DNA from: Warburgia ugandensis
Lineage: Eukaryota > Streptophyta > Magnoliopsida > Canellales > Canellaceae
Length of the DNA stretch: 64,000 nucleotides
Assembly: GCA_035236585.1 (NCBI GenBank)
Contig: CP141128.1
Location: 52,689,257-52,753,256, forward strand
Direction of reading: 5' to 3'
How positions within the stretch are numbered: position 1 is the first letter of the stretch; each line of letters begins with the position of its first letter. The position numbers were made by a program, and so were the translations under genes. Below the pieces are notes generated by a model. It saw only the letters and a program-made list of their open reading frames with translations, was not told the DNA's origin and made no database searches. This document shows positions 37,210 to 50,125 of this stretch, one piece after another.

Positions 37210-37469
37210 CTCACCTCTAGACTTAAATTAAACATTGTCCCCAATGTTTGGAAATATAATTATGCACATATAAAATGATAAGGCTAAGAGATGAGGGTAG
37301 GAAGAAGTGTACTTGCATGCCAAAGATAGTGTTAAAATTCCGAATGTGAACATCCAAAAGCAAAGGAAAGTGCATTGATACTGATGTAGATGCAAATGTA
37401 AGACTTCTTAATGACTCTACTAGACCCCAAAACTATACGACACATGCATAGTCGATTTAACTCTGATAA

Positions 37470-38860
37470 ATGAGATCCATGAGGGGAAGTTCCTCCTCAA
37501 CATCAAGGTTACTTAGCTCGAATAGTGGTTTTAATTGTTGGCCATTTACCATTAAAATAACCGCATCTATCTCAATCTCAATGGTCCTAGCGAGGATAAA
37601 CAATATAGACCATGAAAGGGCTAGTCCATCCAAATCTTAATCTTCCTAGAAAAATATGCAATCAAGAGATGTATAAAAGGTCCTTTTGACCAAGTAGAGA
37701 ATATTTTCCCAATATATTTTTGTCATGAACCAATTTCATGGGATCCTTATATTGTTTTGCAGTATCATATGCATCTCTCTTAATCTTCCCCAACTCTTGG
37801 AGTTGGAGTTTCCTGTGGGCACATGCTTTGACAAAGTCAAAGGTGAATTATTTAATTCCCAAGTATGCATTGCACTTTAATTCAATTGACAAGTGATAGG
37901 CCTTTCCATAAACTAGGCAGTAGGGTGACATTCCAACGGGAGTTTTAGTAGTATGGTGAGCCCATATGCTTCACTAAGTCATAAAGACCAATCCTTTCAA
38001 CTAAAATTTACCATCTTTTCTAACATGTGCTTGATCTCCCTATTGGATACCTCTACTTGTCTTCTAGTTTGGTGATGATAGGGATTGCAACTGTATGGGA
38101 AATTTTGTATCTTTAATTCATCAAAAAACTAGTTTCAAAAATGTTTTCTACCATTGCCAATAGTAGCATGTGGAATACTAAATTGTGCAAAAATGCTTTC
38201 TTTCAAAAACTATACCACCACCTTGTGGTCGTTGGTTTAGTGTGCATTTCCTCTACCCATTTAAACACAATCTCCTCTCATGAGAATATATGAATCTGCA
38301 AAGGAATTAGTAAATGGACCCATAAAATCAATGCGCCTAACATCAAAAGGCTCATTAATTAATATAGGATTTTATAGCCATCATATTTCCAAAGGTCACA
38401 TGCAATGCAATAAGTTTGAGAATCCTTGGAAATAGTTGGCCAATAAAATCTACAGTGTAAAAACTTTGCAGTTGTCTTTTGTGTAGTGAAGTGACCTCCA
38501 CATGCACGGTCATGACAGAAGGAGATGATACTTTGATGGTCACTATCTAGAACACATCTCCTTATTATCTGGTTAGGATAATACTTGAATAGGTATGGAT
38601 CATCCCAAAAGAAGTACTTAACCTTGGCTAAAAGTTTTGACTTATCTTTTTTGGATCCATGTAATGGCATTTGTTAAGTAACAAGATAATTAACAATGTC
38701 TCCAAACCAAGGCAACTAAGAAACCTATAGTAGTTGTCATCAAGAAAAGAATTGGCAGTGGGCATTGATTCACTAGTAGACTTAATGAAAAGTCTAGATA
38801 AATGGTCTACTACTACATTCTTGAAACCCTTTTTATCTCAAATTTCAATGTCAAACTCCT
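37470..38860 (-). pseudogene. Degenerate Athila/Tat-like gypsy pol (RNase H end, integrase)
   Basis: Read on the minus strand in broken frames, in the expected order. End of RNase H (VVVDHLSRL, about 38,800). Linker (PWFGDIVNYLVT). Integrase zinc finger, with CHDRACGGHF, RFYWPTISKD and the C-x2-C pair CIAC, inside a 103-codon frame at 38,359-38,670. Integrase core pieces (DFMGPFTNSFADSYIL near 38,310 and YHHQTRRQVEVSNREIKHML near 38,060). C-terminal piece with DAYDTAKQYKDP (37,760). Last motif VNGQQLKPLFE (37,530). Reverse transcriptase and gag are missing because the fragment is cut near 38,870 by a D LTR. Stops and frameshifts show it is dead. Confidence 0.88.
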
Positions 38861-38884
38861 ATACATTAATTAAAATTATTTGTA

Positions 38885-40691
38885 AGTGCATGAATCAATG
38901 TAGTAGTTTCCATGTGAGAGACATTGATGCCATGACGAGTCTCACAGTTCTGTATATTAGTTAGATTTTATTTAATTACCTATCCTAGCAAAATAGAGAT
39001 TGTACTTGATTAAACATACATGGAAATGGAAACTACAACTAGGAAACCTACTAAAACTTAACACTTTATAAAAGATAAAAAAATAACTTAGAAACTTACT
39101 AACCTAATCTAATATAAAATGCAATATATTAAAGCAAGGAAATCTAAACTAACTTAAACAAGGGATCACAAACTAATTAAGGAATTTAAACTTAAACCAC
39201 CATAAGCATAAAAGCTAAATTCATTTATTAATGGTAAAACCTTACAGAAGGAATTCTACATGATTTAATAACATGGACACATCAACCTTTAATTCCTAAA
39301 CTATCCAATAACCAATTAATGCATGTGTCTAAATCCAAAGGGAACCAAAGTGAAAGTGAGTGACAAAGAGAGGAGAATGGAAGCAAATAGAAAGACAAGA
39401 AAAGTCAAGGCACAAGAACTTGATCTAGGGGCTACAATATCTTAGATGTCACTACAAGAGATTAGTGGCCTTTGAATACAAGGATCTAAGGCTCTACATT
39501 GAAATCAAATAAGAAAGAAAAATAACGGAATTAAAGTAAGGAAAGAAAAGCATGAGAAAGGGAATCAAAGTAAAGCATTAAAGGATGAAAAACAAACAAG
39601 GGGCTAACATGGAAAAATGTGAAAACCAAAGGAAGAAAACTTGCTAAGCTTGAAGGAGGCATGGGGGACCATGGACCTATGCTAGGAGGCATAGACGGGG
39701 CATGGTGCTCCTTTGCCTTAGGCTCCAAGTTCCTTCGATATTTATAGATTTTGGCCAATTTTAAAAGAGCCCTAATGAGGAATTGAAGATAAGATGATGG
39801 TTGGGAAATTGTTTGGTAATGATAAGGCATCCAGGAAGGTGAGTACAAAGTGGAAATTAGAAGGGAAAGAAGATACAATAAGATAAGGATGAGGAAAAGG
39901 TAGTTGGATAAGGCAAAGAGACTTAAGAAGTGGAAACTAGGAAGAGAGAATAAAGAAAGTTTAAAGGAGTTAGGTATCTTCTCTTATTGGACCAAATGTG
40001 CATGCCTATGTCTCCATGTTGATAGAATTTCACTACCTTCTAAATATCCTCTTGAAATTCCATAATTATAGCATAGGATAGTTGCTTAAAATCTTCCTAC
40101 AATAGTGTGACTCCATGTGGCATGGCTTATATGGACTTTTGGATCACTTTGATGGCTCATTGCTTCATGGCTGGAGTGGCTAATTTCCTTGGCTTTAAGG
40201 TTTGAATGGCTTGGATTACCTAGGTTTCCATATTAGACTAGGAAACTTCATGCATGGCTCCAATTCTTATACAAATATGGTCGAGTTGTGTAGCTTTTTA
40301 CATGGGGCCATTTTTTTTCACATTTGGATCTTCTTATTGCCTTCTTGCTTGCCTTAAGATGATCTTGAACCTTGATTTAGCTTTGAAATTTATGTCTTTA
40401 ACCTTCTTTTGATCTTGATGTTCAATTCTTATCTTACTTGACCTCGGTCGTGGGATCTTCTTCTCAATACCTACAAAAGACGAAAACCATAATTAAATCC
40501 TAAAAAATTATAACAATTCATAAACATTCTTTCTATTAGCTCTTGAATATGCCAAATATGAAACTTTTGAAAAATTAGTTCAGAAATGCATGTGTCATGA
40601 AATTTTGGATAAAACCTTAGAATAATGCCTATAATTTATAACACATGGATTACTAATTGAGTATTTTTTATACAAAATTGGACACTTATCA
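38885..40691 (-). mobile_element. D LTR 1 (left end of tandem array)
   Basis: On the minus strand it starts TGATAAGTGTCC at 40,691 after the tract GGTTGGAAGGTG and matches LTRs 2 and 3. It is cut about 20-40 bp before its end, where pol remnant F begins. The TATA box (TATAAATAT) is at 39,738-39,746 on the minus strand. The 115-codon frame at 39,531-39,878 crosses promoter and leader and is not conserved in the other copies. Confidence 0.8.
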
Positions 40692-42259
40692 CACCTTCCA
40701 ACCATGTCATTTTCATAGATACTCACAATTGCATTAAGTGTATGCAATAAGCCCTTAAACCCCTGGGTTATCTCTAGTGGTTGTGTTAAGCCTCATGAGG
40801 GTTTGCAATGAATACACCTACAAAATTTAATAAGCTAAGTCATTTATTTTATCTCAAAGAATTATCATCCATAACAACTTAATATGGATGAATGAGAAAT
40901 TCTACAAATTACCTACATTCCAAATCTATGTTATTAGAGCTATATCTTCAAGTGTAGTGTTTGTACATGCTACATGAACTTGGACTCCTAAACAGATATA
41001 CTTATACTTCATTGGAAAGATGTCTTGACCTCATATGTCACTGATATACACTCAGAATTATGAGATAGAATCTAAAGATACTAATGGTTCACATAATCTT
41101 ATGAGCATAAATGAGATAAGAAATGTGATCCCTAAGAATGGATGCCATTACCAAAATTAGCAGAAGTGGTCTGTCTTAATTCCTTCCTATTTATATCCTC
41201 ATTAAGGGTATCTTCTCTCTTAAGATTAACACGTCTTTAGATAGGACCAAATGTAAGCTTGGGAATGGTCCTAAAAAGAAAGGGTATAAAGGGATTCAAA
41301 GTTTAAAATATAAGTAGAGGGCTTCAATTGAAGTTTTGATAACTTTTCTTTTAATTGTACTGAAGTGAATATATTTTCTATTTTTCCTCTCTCTTCACTT
41401 TTATTTTTCTTTTTCTTCATATTTCTACTTTTATTTATTTTCTTTCTATCTCTTTTTTCTTTGAGGGAAAAAGTTTTCTATGTAAACACTTTGATATTTT
41501 TCACTTCTTTGACTTTTGTCCTTTTTCCACTTTTTCTGCCATCTCTACTCATTTTGAAAGATAGGTAATATTTTTAACTATTTTTCTAAGGTTGAGATGA
41601 AAGAGGTTTTAAAAGAAAAGGCTTACCAAGAGGCTCAAAGGGTCTAAATAGTGGTATACATTATTAGGTAGGCTTTATGTTTGTGGGCTACAACAAGAAT
41701 ATGATTTCCTAAGTTTTATAAAGCCTACCCAATTCAACAAACTCTTATTAGTTCTTGGCATTTGACCAAAACAAAGATATTGGGATCTTTGTAAATTAAT
41801 GATCACTAAAGAAAATATAGAATTACTTATAACTCTTATAATGATGATTGTCTCTAATACTCACCAGTATATAGGTCTCCACTGATTTTCCTTAGGGTTT
41901 CCAATCATAATTATCTATTAGTCTAGACAATGCATTGTTGTGCATTATTTTTCAAATTTTAGTTTCCATAAAGAACTTTAGGACATGAATAAAATGTAAA
42001 ATCAACCATATGCATTTCTGTTATGAACCTAAAGTAGGAGATATTTAATTTTGAAAAATCCTATTCACATCACAGTAATGGAACTTTAACCATAAAACTT
42101 TTGAAAACTCAAAAATTATATTTTTTGAACTACAAGTAAACTTAGAAATCTCATGCATATCTATACCCCCCAACCTAAACTAAACTTTGTCCCCAATGTT
42201 TTGGAATATAGGTCTATATGATGAATGCTTAATGTAGAACAATGAGACCTTTAAAACTA

Positions 42260-43790
42260 CCCAGGGTTGCCTCCCATTAAGCGCTAACTATAACATCTTT
42301 AGCTAGACTAGACTAACTAATCTACATAAACATAACTAATTAACCTAATTCTAACTCTAGAAATGGAGGAATTTCTCACTACAAGTAAGAATTTCAGGGT
42401 TGTCAATATACATTCCCCAACTTGAAATTTTTGGTGGTGGTATCAATATAGCACTAAAGACCACCATGAATTTAAATTTCTCAGGACCAATTCGAGATGA
42501 ATGGCCCCATTTTTTTTGCCAAATTTAGGGATGTTAATGGCCATTGCAATTAGTACATATTTTTTCTCCTCCCTTACATTTGGCTAAAAATGGGGATTAA
42601 ACTAACTCTGCATTTCCCCAAATGATTGTTCTTGTCTTTCTTCATGTAGAGTAATGGTTGAGCTTAAATCCTTATTAACTTCTAATGTGTACCCTAGAGT
42701 TGGTTGATGTTGGGTCCATCAATTCTCTTATTCTTCTTGTTCTTCAAGAACAGGTACGATTTTAGTTGGTCCTACTTTACTTTTGGTGTTTGATCAAATA
42801 ATGTATGTAGGTCCCAATTGGGTATGTCTTCTACACTACAGGGCTCAATCTGAATATTTGGAATTGTATGGGTTTCGACTCAATCTTGCCAATGAAAAAT
42901 GTCCACTGATGCATCAATGTCAATAAATCATTCACTTTATCAATGGAGGTCTCTTCATCATAATTACAAAAAGGAACAGGACATGATTTGAATGGATACA
43001 TATTGGAGGATTCCAAGGATGGTGGGAAATCTTACAGCTTAGAAGAAATGTATGGTATTTCCATCCTATTATCGATATTAATAGTCAAGGATGGTTGAAA
43101 ACTCTGTGGCTTAGGAGGATCATAAAGAATTCCCATCCTTATAAATCTTTCAATTTTTCTGTTAGTATTATCCCTTATTTACAATCCCTTTCATAAAATT
43201 CAGCCATAAATTAATTATGTTGAGTCCATTCAATGCAAGCATTTGTTGATTCTCTTCACTAAATTGGATCACTTCTAATGATTCTTTAGACTTGTGTGGC
43301 TCATATTGTTATGGCATAGGGGTACTGAGAAAATACTAAGCAGGTTGGAACCATGATGGTTGTCCCAGAAATTCTCGATAATCATGGTAGACTTGAACAT
43401 GGTGGGACCATGATGGTTCTTTTTTATACGCCTGACAATCTTGAGGCCATTGATTGTCTATCTTAGGATAATATTTACTAGGTTTAAGGAATGCACTAGT
43501 TGCATCCACTTGCTCCTGATAATATCCATTGTAGGTGGAGCTTGATGGCCATGAAGTAAGGGGATATGGAGGTTTAGAATAGGCATAGTCATTATTGTAC
43601 TGTGGTTGTTGATATTATTCAGTATAGGAATTATTATATTGGGGTATAACTCAGTATCTTGCATATAAGCATTTATCCTATTCATTAGACTATTAATCCA
43701 ATCCATCGTAGCTTTGAATCCATCCATCTTATTATTCATCCTATTCAATTGACTAGTGGACAGATAAAGAGTGTAACTTGTCTCTGTCTA
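42260..43790 (-). pseudogene. Degenerate gag-like frame, D copy 1
   Basis: Recognisable only by comparison with the second copy (53,600-55,190). Near its start is a 96-codon frame (43,458-43,748) with heptad-like NRMNNKMDGFKATMDWINSL; then a frame at 42,831-43,016; and near the end KDVIVSA followed by a GRQP-like terminus (about 42,265-42,300), which resembles ends of Athila/Tat frames. Frameshifts and stops separate the pieces. I assign gag only tentatively; no zinc knuckle is visible. Confidence 0.5.
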
Positions 43791-45076
43791 ATGCATGTTC
43801 TCATAAGGTAATGGCTTAGGAGTGAAATAGTATGAAAGTGGTTTATCATCCCTTGCCTGGTAGGATATTCTGCTCAACTTTATATACAACAAAATAAATC
43901 ATTTTATACAATGAAAGAGTACCCTTTTTTCTTAAATCTTAGGGAAACCATAACTATATTATGCAATCCAACTATGTGCATCTCCCGATTCTAAATGATG
44001 TACAATCAAATCTAATAGTTGAGTAGCAAGCTATTTTAAATAAATTTATTAATGTGTAGGGTGATAGCTTTTAGACCTAGATCTAGACTACTTTAATCAA
44101 GGATCAACTACTACTTATCTATTAGGTTATGCTCTATAGTAGTTAATACAATTCTCATGGAAAGAGGTAGTCAGACCTCAATAACCATCAATAAAAGGCG
44201 TGGGTAAATCACTTGGATTTTGGATACCCACTATAACCATAATCTTATTAGCCATTACATTGATAATAGATTGCCTCCTTATAAAAGGGCCCTACAAGCT
44301 CAAAACCCTAAGTCTGTTGCTACTTGATTTTAAATTAAGCTTTAAGGGCTAGTATTGCAAACATATGAGGATTTGATTTGATTACCTAGGCGGGCTAAGG
44401 ATCTGGTGAAGAAATTGAGTCCTTATAATATGAGGGTTCCTATGGGGCACTTACTATCAATGTGACCATCAACCATAAAGGAATTAAACATGTAATGCAA
44501 TACAAGGAAAGGAAAACTAATGCCTACCTATATGCTATCAAACAAATGGTCCACACCTTTACAGACAAGACATTATAACTTGACATCCTATGCCTTAGTT
44601 ATAGCAAAGTTCACACTAGCATTTGTTAAATAGGTGAAATATAATGAAATAGTCCTAAATAAGATGCAAGTGACCCTAAACTATATGAATTACACTACCA
44701 ACCAATATGCAAATTATACTAAATCTAACTATATTAAGAAAATAAAAGAGACAGAGAGAAGCTTATAGTAGGGTTTCTTATAAAGATCAAGTGCTGGCCA
44801 TCATACCCCACACTTGCCCTATATTTAAAATTGAATAATAAATTGTAAATTACAATCATACCTCATAATAAGTTCAATCATGAATTAGAAATCCTCATCT
44901 AAGATCACCCCTGCTCCTTCGCCAAAATCACCTCATAGAAAAACAAACAAGATGGGTCAATTTTTGAGGAATTGGTAAAATATGCAAATAGGACACAAAA
45001 ATCCTAATATGATGCCACCTAAAACTATGACTAGAGATAAAAACTAAAAAAAACATCGAAACACAAATCCATTGTG

Positions 45077-45093
45077 ATTCCCTGATAACAGCA
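45077..45093 (-). other. Decayed primer-binding site, D copy 1
   Basis: TGCTGTTATCAGGGAAT on the minus strand is best explained as a decayed TGGCGCCGTTGCCGGGGAAT, the usual Athila/Tat site. Most changes are C to T or G to A. Confidence 0.6.
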
Positions 45094-46948
45094 TAAAAAA
45101 CAAGGTCTAACATTAAAACTATTCTCAATTGCACAAATCAATGTAGTAATTTGTACATGGAGAGGTCGATTCCACGAGGAATCTTATAGTTTTGTATATT
45201 AGTAGGATTTTATTTAAATTACCTATCCTTGCCAAAGTGTGATGACCCGGGTTTTTATATGATGCAATTTTGATAAAAAGGCGAGATCTCTTGTTTTATA
45301 AGTATGAAATGCATGAAAACCTTTTTGTTTTGGAAAACAATCTTTTATAAAAACCCCGAGTGTCAAAACACATTCTCAAATTATCTAGCCATGGCAAAGT
45401 TTTAAATCAACATTATTCCCAAGAAAGTGTTAGTCACAGCCCCAGCTATTAGAGAGTAACTACAATCAAGTAACATTGAAAGATAAGGTAGGGGTTTACT
45501 TACTTGTACTTAGTCTGGGTGTCTTCTATCACAAGCGTTCCTTGCCCTTAAGTATTTACTTTGTATCTGAAAAATGTTGAGGATTGGGTGAGTATATACT
45601 ATACTCAGTAGGAGCCTATCACTACTAGTTTTATAATGCATGAGATGTTTTAAAATTATATGCTCTTTCAAAACATGTGCATGTCTGAATACTCAAGTTC
45701 AATATCGATATAAAAATCCGTTGTCAAACTGAAATACTAACGACTTTAAGGATTACATAATCCAAAATCGAAAGTATCATATACATATATATCATAACAT
45801 TATGATATGCATAAGATGCTTCATTGAATCCAACTCATGGATATCTAGTATGGTATGGTTGACCAACCTCATATCATGCCATATGCAATGCAAATAAGTC
45901 CACAAAACCATAGGGTCCAACTATGCCCACGACCTCCTCGCCGTGTGGTCCCTAGGTACCTGAGGACACTCGGTCGTAGCCTCCACGGGGCCTATGACAT
46001 GTCGACCCAGTGCCGTGACACCAGTGGTAGCCCCCTGTACCACATCCAGTCGACGTAGGGACGTTGCCCTTTTTGGGCGTGGTACCCATCCACCTAATAG
46101 TGGTAGAGGCTGGAGGCCAACCCAAACCTCTTGTCATAGCGCCCACGAGCTTATCAGCCCAAATCATAATCAGATCAAACAAGTGAAAACCTCTCTTTTT
46201 TCAAAACCTGTCCTCTTCGGGTCCCTCACAACTGCCTGGCCCTCGGCACTCTAGCGTCTTTTGGTAACCCTCAAGGACATGCAATTTTTGCAAGAACTTA
46301 ATTCTCACAAATCATGCAATGTATGCAATAGTTTTCAAAACATATCTATGCATAATGTATATGCAATTATATATAAAACATGTCTATGTATAAAGCATTT
46401 ATCACATGCATGCTGAATTAAGTCATGCTAAACAAGTCATATACTTAAAACATGTATTCTCAAAATAATAATAGTTCTTTTAAAAGAATCTAGTAGCGAT
46501 AGAGCACCTACCTAGCTAGGTCACGCTAACCCCTTTGTCCTCGTATGCTCTTGAACATGGTTTGGGGAATCAAGGTTAGTTTGGCCTATTTTTTATGGGT
46601 TTTAGAGTGGTTGGTCTTATTACTTGGCATTAGGGGTCCATCCCTATGCCTATGGGTGTCCTAAGGTCCTAATTGGGCCTTAGTATCCTCATTTTTCCAA
46701 AGGTCTAGCAGCCACGTGCCACCATCCTATTCTAAGGTTCATGGCCACCTTTGATTGGGCCTTGATCAGGGATTTTATAGCTTCGGTGTGTCTGCGTCGT
46801 CGACACAAACACAACGCCTTTTGCGGGTCCTCAATCGGAGATCTAGATCTCAAGTTATAAGCTTTTTAGTGTCACATGTACATAAGGGCCTTAAGAGTGA
46901 AAAGGCAGAATGCTAGCGCGCTGCGCGTCAGTGGCATGCGCCTCAATA

Positions 46949-46968
46949 GGCGCGTCTGCAGACGCGCC
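46949..46968. repeat. Perfect 20-bp CpG palindrome in B4 leader
   Basis: GGCGCGTCTGCAGACGCGCC equals its own reverse complement. Related but decayed words lie in B3 (about 21,944-21,962) and B5 (about 48,336-48,355). Confidence 0.9.
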
Positions 46969-46995
46969 AGGTTTCCCTCCCATTTTTCCTTTTTG

Positions 46996-47019
46996 CGGGT
47001 GCGTCCCCGGACGCACCCG
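46996..47019 (-). other. Leader hairpin in LTR B4
   Basis: CGGGTGCGTCC (46,996-47,006) and GGACGCACCCG (47,009-47,019) are exact reverse complements with a 2-bp gap. The structure is kept, with paired changes, in B5. Confidence 0.65.
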
Positions 47020-47508
47020 TTTGTTTCTCTCAGACGCGGTCGACGCGTCTCGTCCCAGTGGGACGTTCTAGTCATTTGGCGGACCGGGGCATCCTCAGGA
47101 CACCTTGGTTCAACCCTGTCAGACCAGTGCGGCCCAGGGAACGTCCCTGGGTCCTTGCTAACTCTCCAGGGCTCTATTTTGCATGATTTTTCATGCAAAA
47201 ACTTAGGGAAATTGATCCTAGGACTACTATGAAGACGGGTTTTGAGGGATCTTGGGCATACCTGGCTCGTTGTTGGGTTTTCTTCCTCGTTTCCCCTCTA
47301 GGTTGCTTCTCCAAAACAGGTTTTCTTCAAGCTTTTGGGCTGCCATTAGAGGAGCCCAAGAGCTCTATTTATAGAGCTATAAGAGGGTTCTAGAGGGGGC
47401 TCTTACCGCCCTTGAATGGCGGTGGAGAAACCTCCAGAATGGAGGTGATTTCTCCTCCAATCACCACCATTCTATAACTCTCTAGGAGGTTGAAGATGAA
47501 GGGTGCCC

Positions 47509-50125
47509 GTATCTATAATCACTCCAATTTTTGTAATATTAAAATCCCATGAAAAGTTCAGTTTTGAAGATAAGGGCATTTTGGTCATTTCACTAGTTGC
47601 CTTGACTGAACCCAGAAACTTGGTCTTGAAAATGGAACCATTAGATGTGTCTCGAAAAAAGAAATCCAACAAGACCAAAATCACCCAAAACGGAGTTAAA
47701 ATGAGCAAGTTATGGCCCTTCGAAGTTCAGGGGCAAAACTGTAATTTTTACAAAAACGGATTTAACCGCAAAACACAGGGGCCCATTTTGATATGGGCAC
47801 CCTTCATCTTCCACCTCCTAAAGAGTTCTAGAACGGCTGTGATTGGAGGTGAAATCACTGCCATTCTGGAGGTTTCTCCACCGCCATTCAAAGACGGTGA
47901 GAGCCCCCTCCAGAACCCTCTCATAGCTCTATAAATAGAGCTCTTGGGTGCCTCTAATGGCAGCCCAAAAGGTTGGAGAAAACCTGTTGTAGAGGAGTAA
48001 CCTAGAGGGAAAAACAAGGAGAAAAACCTAGCAACAAGCCAGGTATGCCCAAGATCCCTCAAAACCCATCTCCACCATAGTTCTAAGAACAATTTCCCTA
48101 GGTTTTTGTATGAAAAACCATGCAAAATAGAGCCCTGGAGACTCACCAAGGACCCAGGGACGTTCCCTAGGCCGCACTGGTTCGACAAGGTCAAACCAGG
48201 GTGTCCTAAGGATGCCCCGGTTCCCCAACGAACAAGACGTTCCAGTCGGAACGTCCCACGTCGACCAAATTTGAAAAACCCAAACGGGCGCGTCCGGGGA
48301 CGTGCCCTCAAAAGAGAAAGTCGGGCGGAAAACCCAGCGCGTCTGCAGACACGCCTGCTGAGGCGTACAGTGCGCTACCTCTACGGGATTTTTCCGTTCC
48401 TTAGGGAAGCTGGGGCGCACGACGCAGATGCACACTGCCCTAGCATTCCGTTTTTTCATTCTTAAGATGCATATGTACGTGCGACACTAAAACGCTTATA
48501 ACTTGAGATCTAGAGCTCCGATTAAGGCGCCGCAAAAGGCGTTGACGACATGGACACATCTAAACTATAAAATCCCTGATCAAAGCCCAATCAAAGGTGG
48601 GAATGACCCTTAGAATGGGATGGTGGTGCGAGGCAGTTAGACCTTTGGAAAACTGAGGATACCAAGGCCCAATTAGGACCTTAGGACACTCATAGGCATA
48701 GGGATGGACCCCTAATGCCTAAGTAATAAGACCAATTACTCTAAAACCCATAAAAGATAGGCCAAACTAACCTTGATTCCCCAAACCATGTTTAGGAGCC
48801 ACCGAGGATAAAGGGGTTAGCGCAACTTAGTTAGGTAGGTGCTCTATCACTACTAGATTCTTTTAAAAGAACTATGATTGTTTTGCAAATACATGATTTA
48901 AGTATATGACTTGTTTAGCATGCATGTGACAAATGCTTTATGCATAGACATGTTTTGTATATACATTATGCATAGATATGTTTTGCAAACTATTGCATAC
49001 ATTGCATGATCTATGAGCATTAAGTTCTTGAAAAGATTGCATGTCCTTAAGGGTTGCCAAAAGACACTAGAGTGCCGAGGGCCAAGCAGTTATGAGGGAC
49101 TCAAAGAGGACAAGTTTTGAAAAGAGGTTTTGGCTTATTTGATCTTATGTGATTTGGGCTAGTAAGCCAGTGGGTGCTATACCGAGGGGTCTGGGTTGGC
49201 CACCCAGCCTCTACCACTATTAGGTGGATGGGTACCACGCCCAAAAAGAGGCAAGTCCCTACGTCGACTGCATGTGGTACAGGGGGCTACCACTGGTGTC
49301 ACGACACTGGGTCGACGTGTCATAGGCCCCTTAGAGGCTATGACCGAGTGTCCTCAGGTACCCGGGGACCACACGGCGAGGAGGTCGTGGGCATAGGTGG
49401 ACCCTATGGTTTATGGACTTATTTGCATTGCATATGGCATGATATGAGGTTGGTCGACCATACCATACTAGAGATCCATGAGTTGGATTCAATGAAGCAT
49501 CTTATGCATATCATAATGTTATGATATATATGTATATGATACTTTCGATTTTGGATTATGTGATCCTTTACGTCGTTAGTATTTCAGTTTGACAATGGAT
49601 TCTGATATCAATATTGAACTTGAGTATTCAGACATGCACATGTTTTGAAAGAGCATATTATTTTAAAATATCTCATGCATTATAAAACTAATAGTGATAG
49701 ACTCCTACTGAGTATAGTATATACTCACCCTATCCTTAACATTTTTTAGGATAATTCCATCCACGAGTAGAAGACATCTATATTAGTGCTACGAGCAAGT
49801 GAATAAACTAAGGAGACGACTATACATGTGAGTAAACTCTCTACCCTTTGGACATGTACTTGTATTTAATTACAGTTGGGCTGTGTGCTGTGACTGGATA
49901 GATCTGGGGAAAAACACTTATGATTTCTGAAGCTTTTCAAAAACTACTTTGGTTATTGTGAAGGCAAATGACACTCGGGGTTTTTTAAATGAGTTTAAAA
50001 CTAAAAGGTTTTCCGCTGCATTGCATGGTTTTTATAAAATAGTTTTCAAATAGGGATGCATCCCGCCTTAGGAATTAGATATTGCATTTAGAAATGCATG
50101 AGAAAACCCGAGTCGTCACAGTATC
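47509..50125 (+). mobile_element. B5: solo family-B LTR inside B4, GTATC duplications
   Basis: LTR 47,514-50,120 (2607 bp) on the plus strand, flanked by GTATC (47,509-47,513 and 50,121-50,125). Other B LTRs have an uninterrupted GCCCGTATCAAAACGGGC at this site, which confirms the target. The start TATAATCACTCC is a mutated TGTAATGACCCC; the end is GAGTCGTCACA. TATA box 47,930-47,938. The shared block lies at about 49,171-49,255 and the short hairpin at 49,709-49,727. It lies opposite to B4, making a large inverted repeat. Confidence 0.94.
47930..47938 (+). promoter_or_regulatory. TATA box of LTR B5
   Basis: TATAAATAG in the same context (CATAGCTC before, AGCTCTTGGGTGCCTC after) as in B3 and B4. 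Confidence 0.6.

Larger units (their letters stand above)
40692..45103 (-). mobile_element. D internal region 1 (4.4 kb)
   Basis: It runs on the minus strand from a decayed primer site at 45,077-45,093 to the tract before 40,691. It contains about 0.9 kb of noncoding leader, a degenerate frame (about 42,260-43,790), then 1.6 kb without coding content, including 'aacattggggacaaag' near 42,190. I found no reverse transcriptase or integrase motif, so the element is nonautonomous. Its length equals that of internal region 2 by my boundaries (4412 bp). Confidence 0.75.

Noticed and set aside
41365..41568. Phenylalanine-rich 67-codon frame resembling a membrane peptide
   Set aside because: Follows from a T-rich low-complexity stretch in the D internal region; it is not open in the equivalent places near 52,790 and 58,870.
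42150..42210. GGTTGGGGGG tract first taken as polypurine tract and LTR start of D
   Set aside because: A better boundary exists at 40,691, 52,107 and 58,094, where TGATAAGTGTCC-type LTR starts follow GGTTGGGGAGTG-like tracts, and the resulting internal regions have equal lengths.
47748..48465. Overlapping frames of 119-187 codons on both strands
   Set aside because: They fall in the promoter and CpG-rich leader of LTR B5; frames in B3 and B4 at the same place differ in start, end and phase. No known domain.
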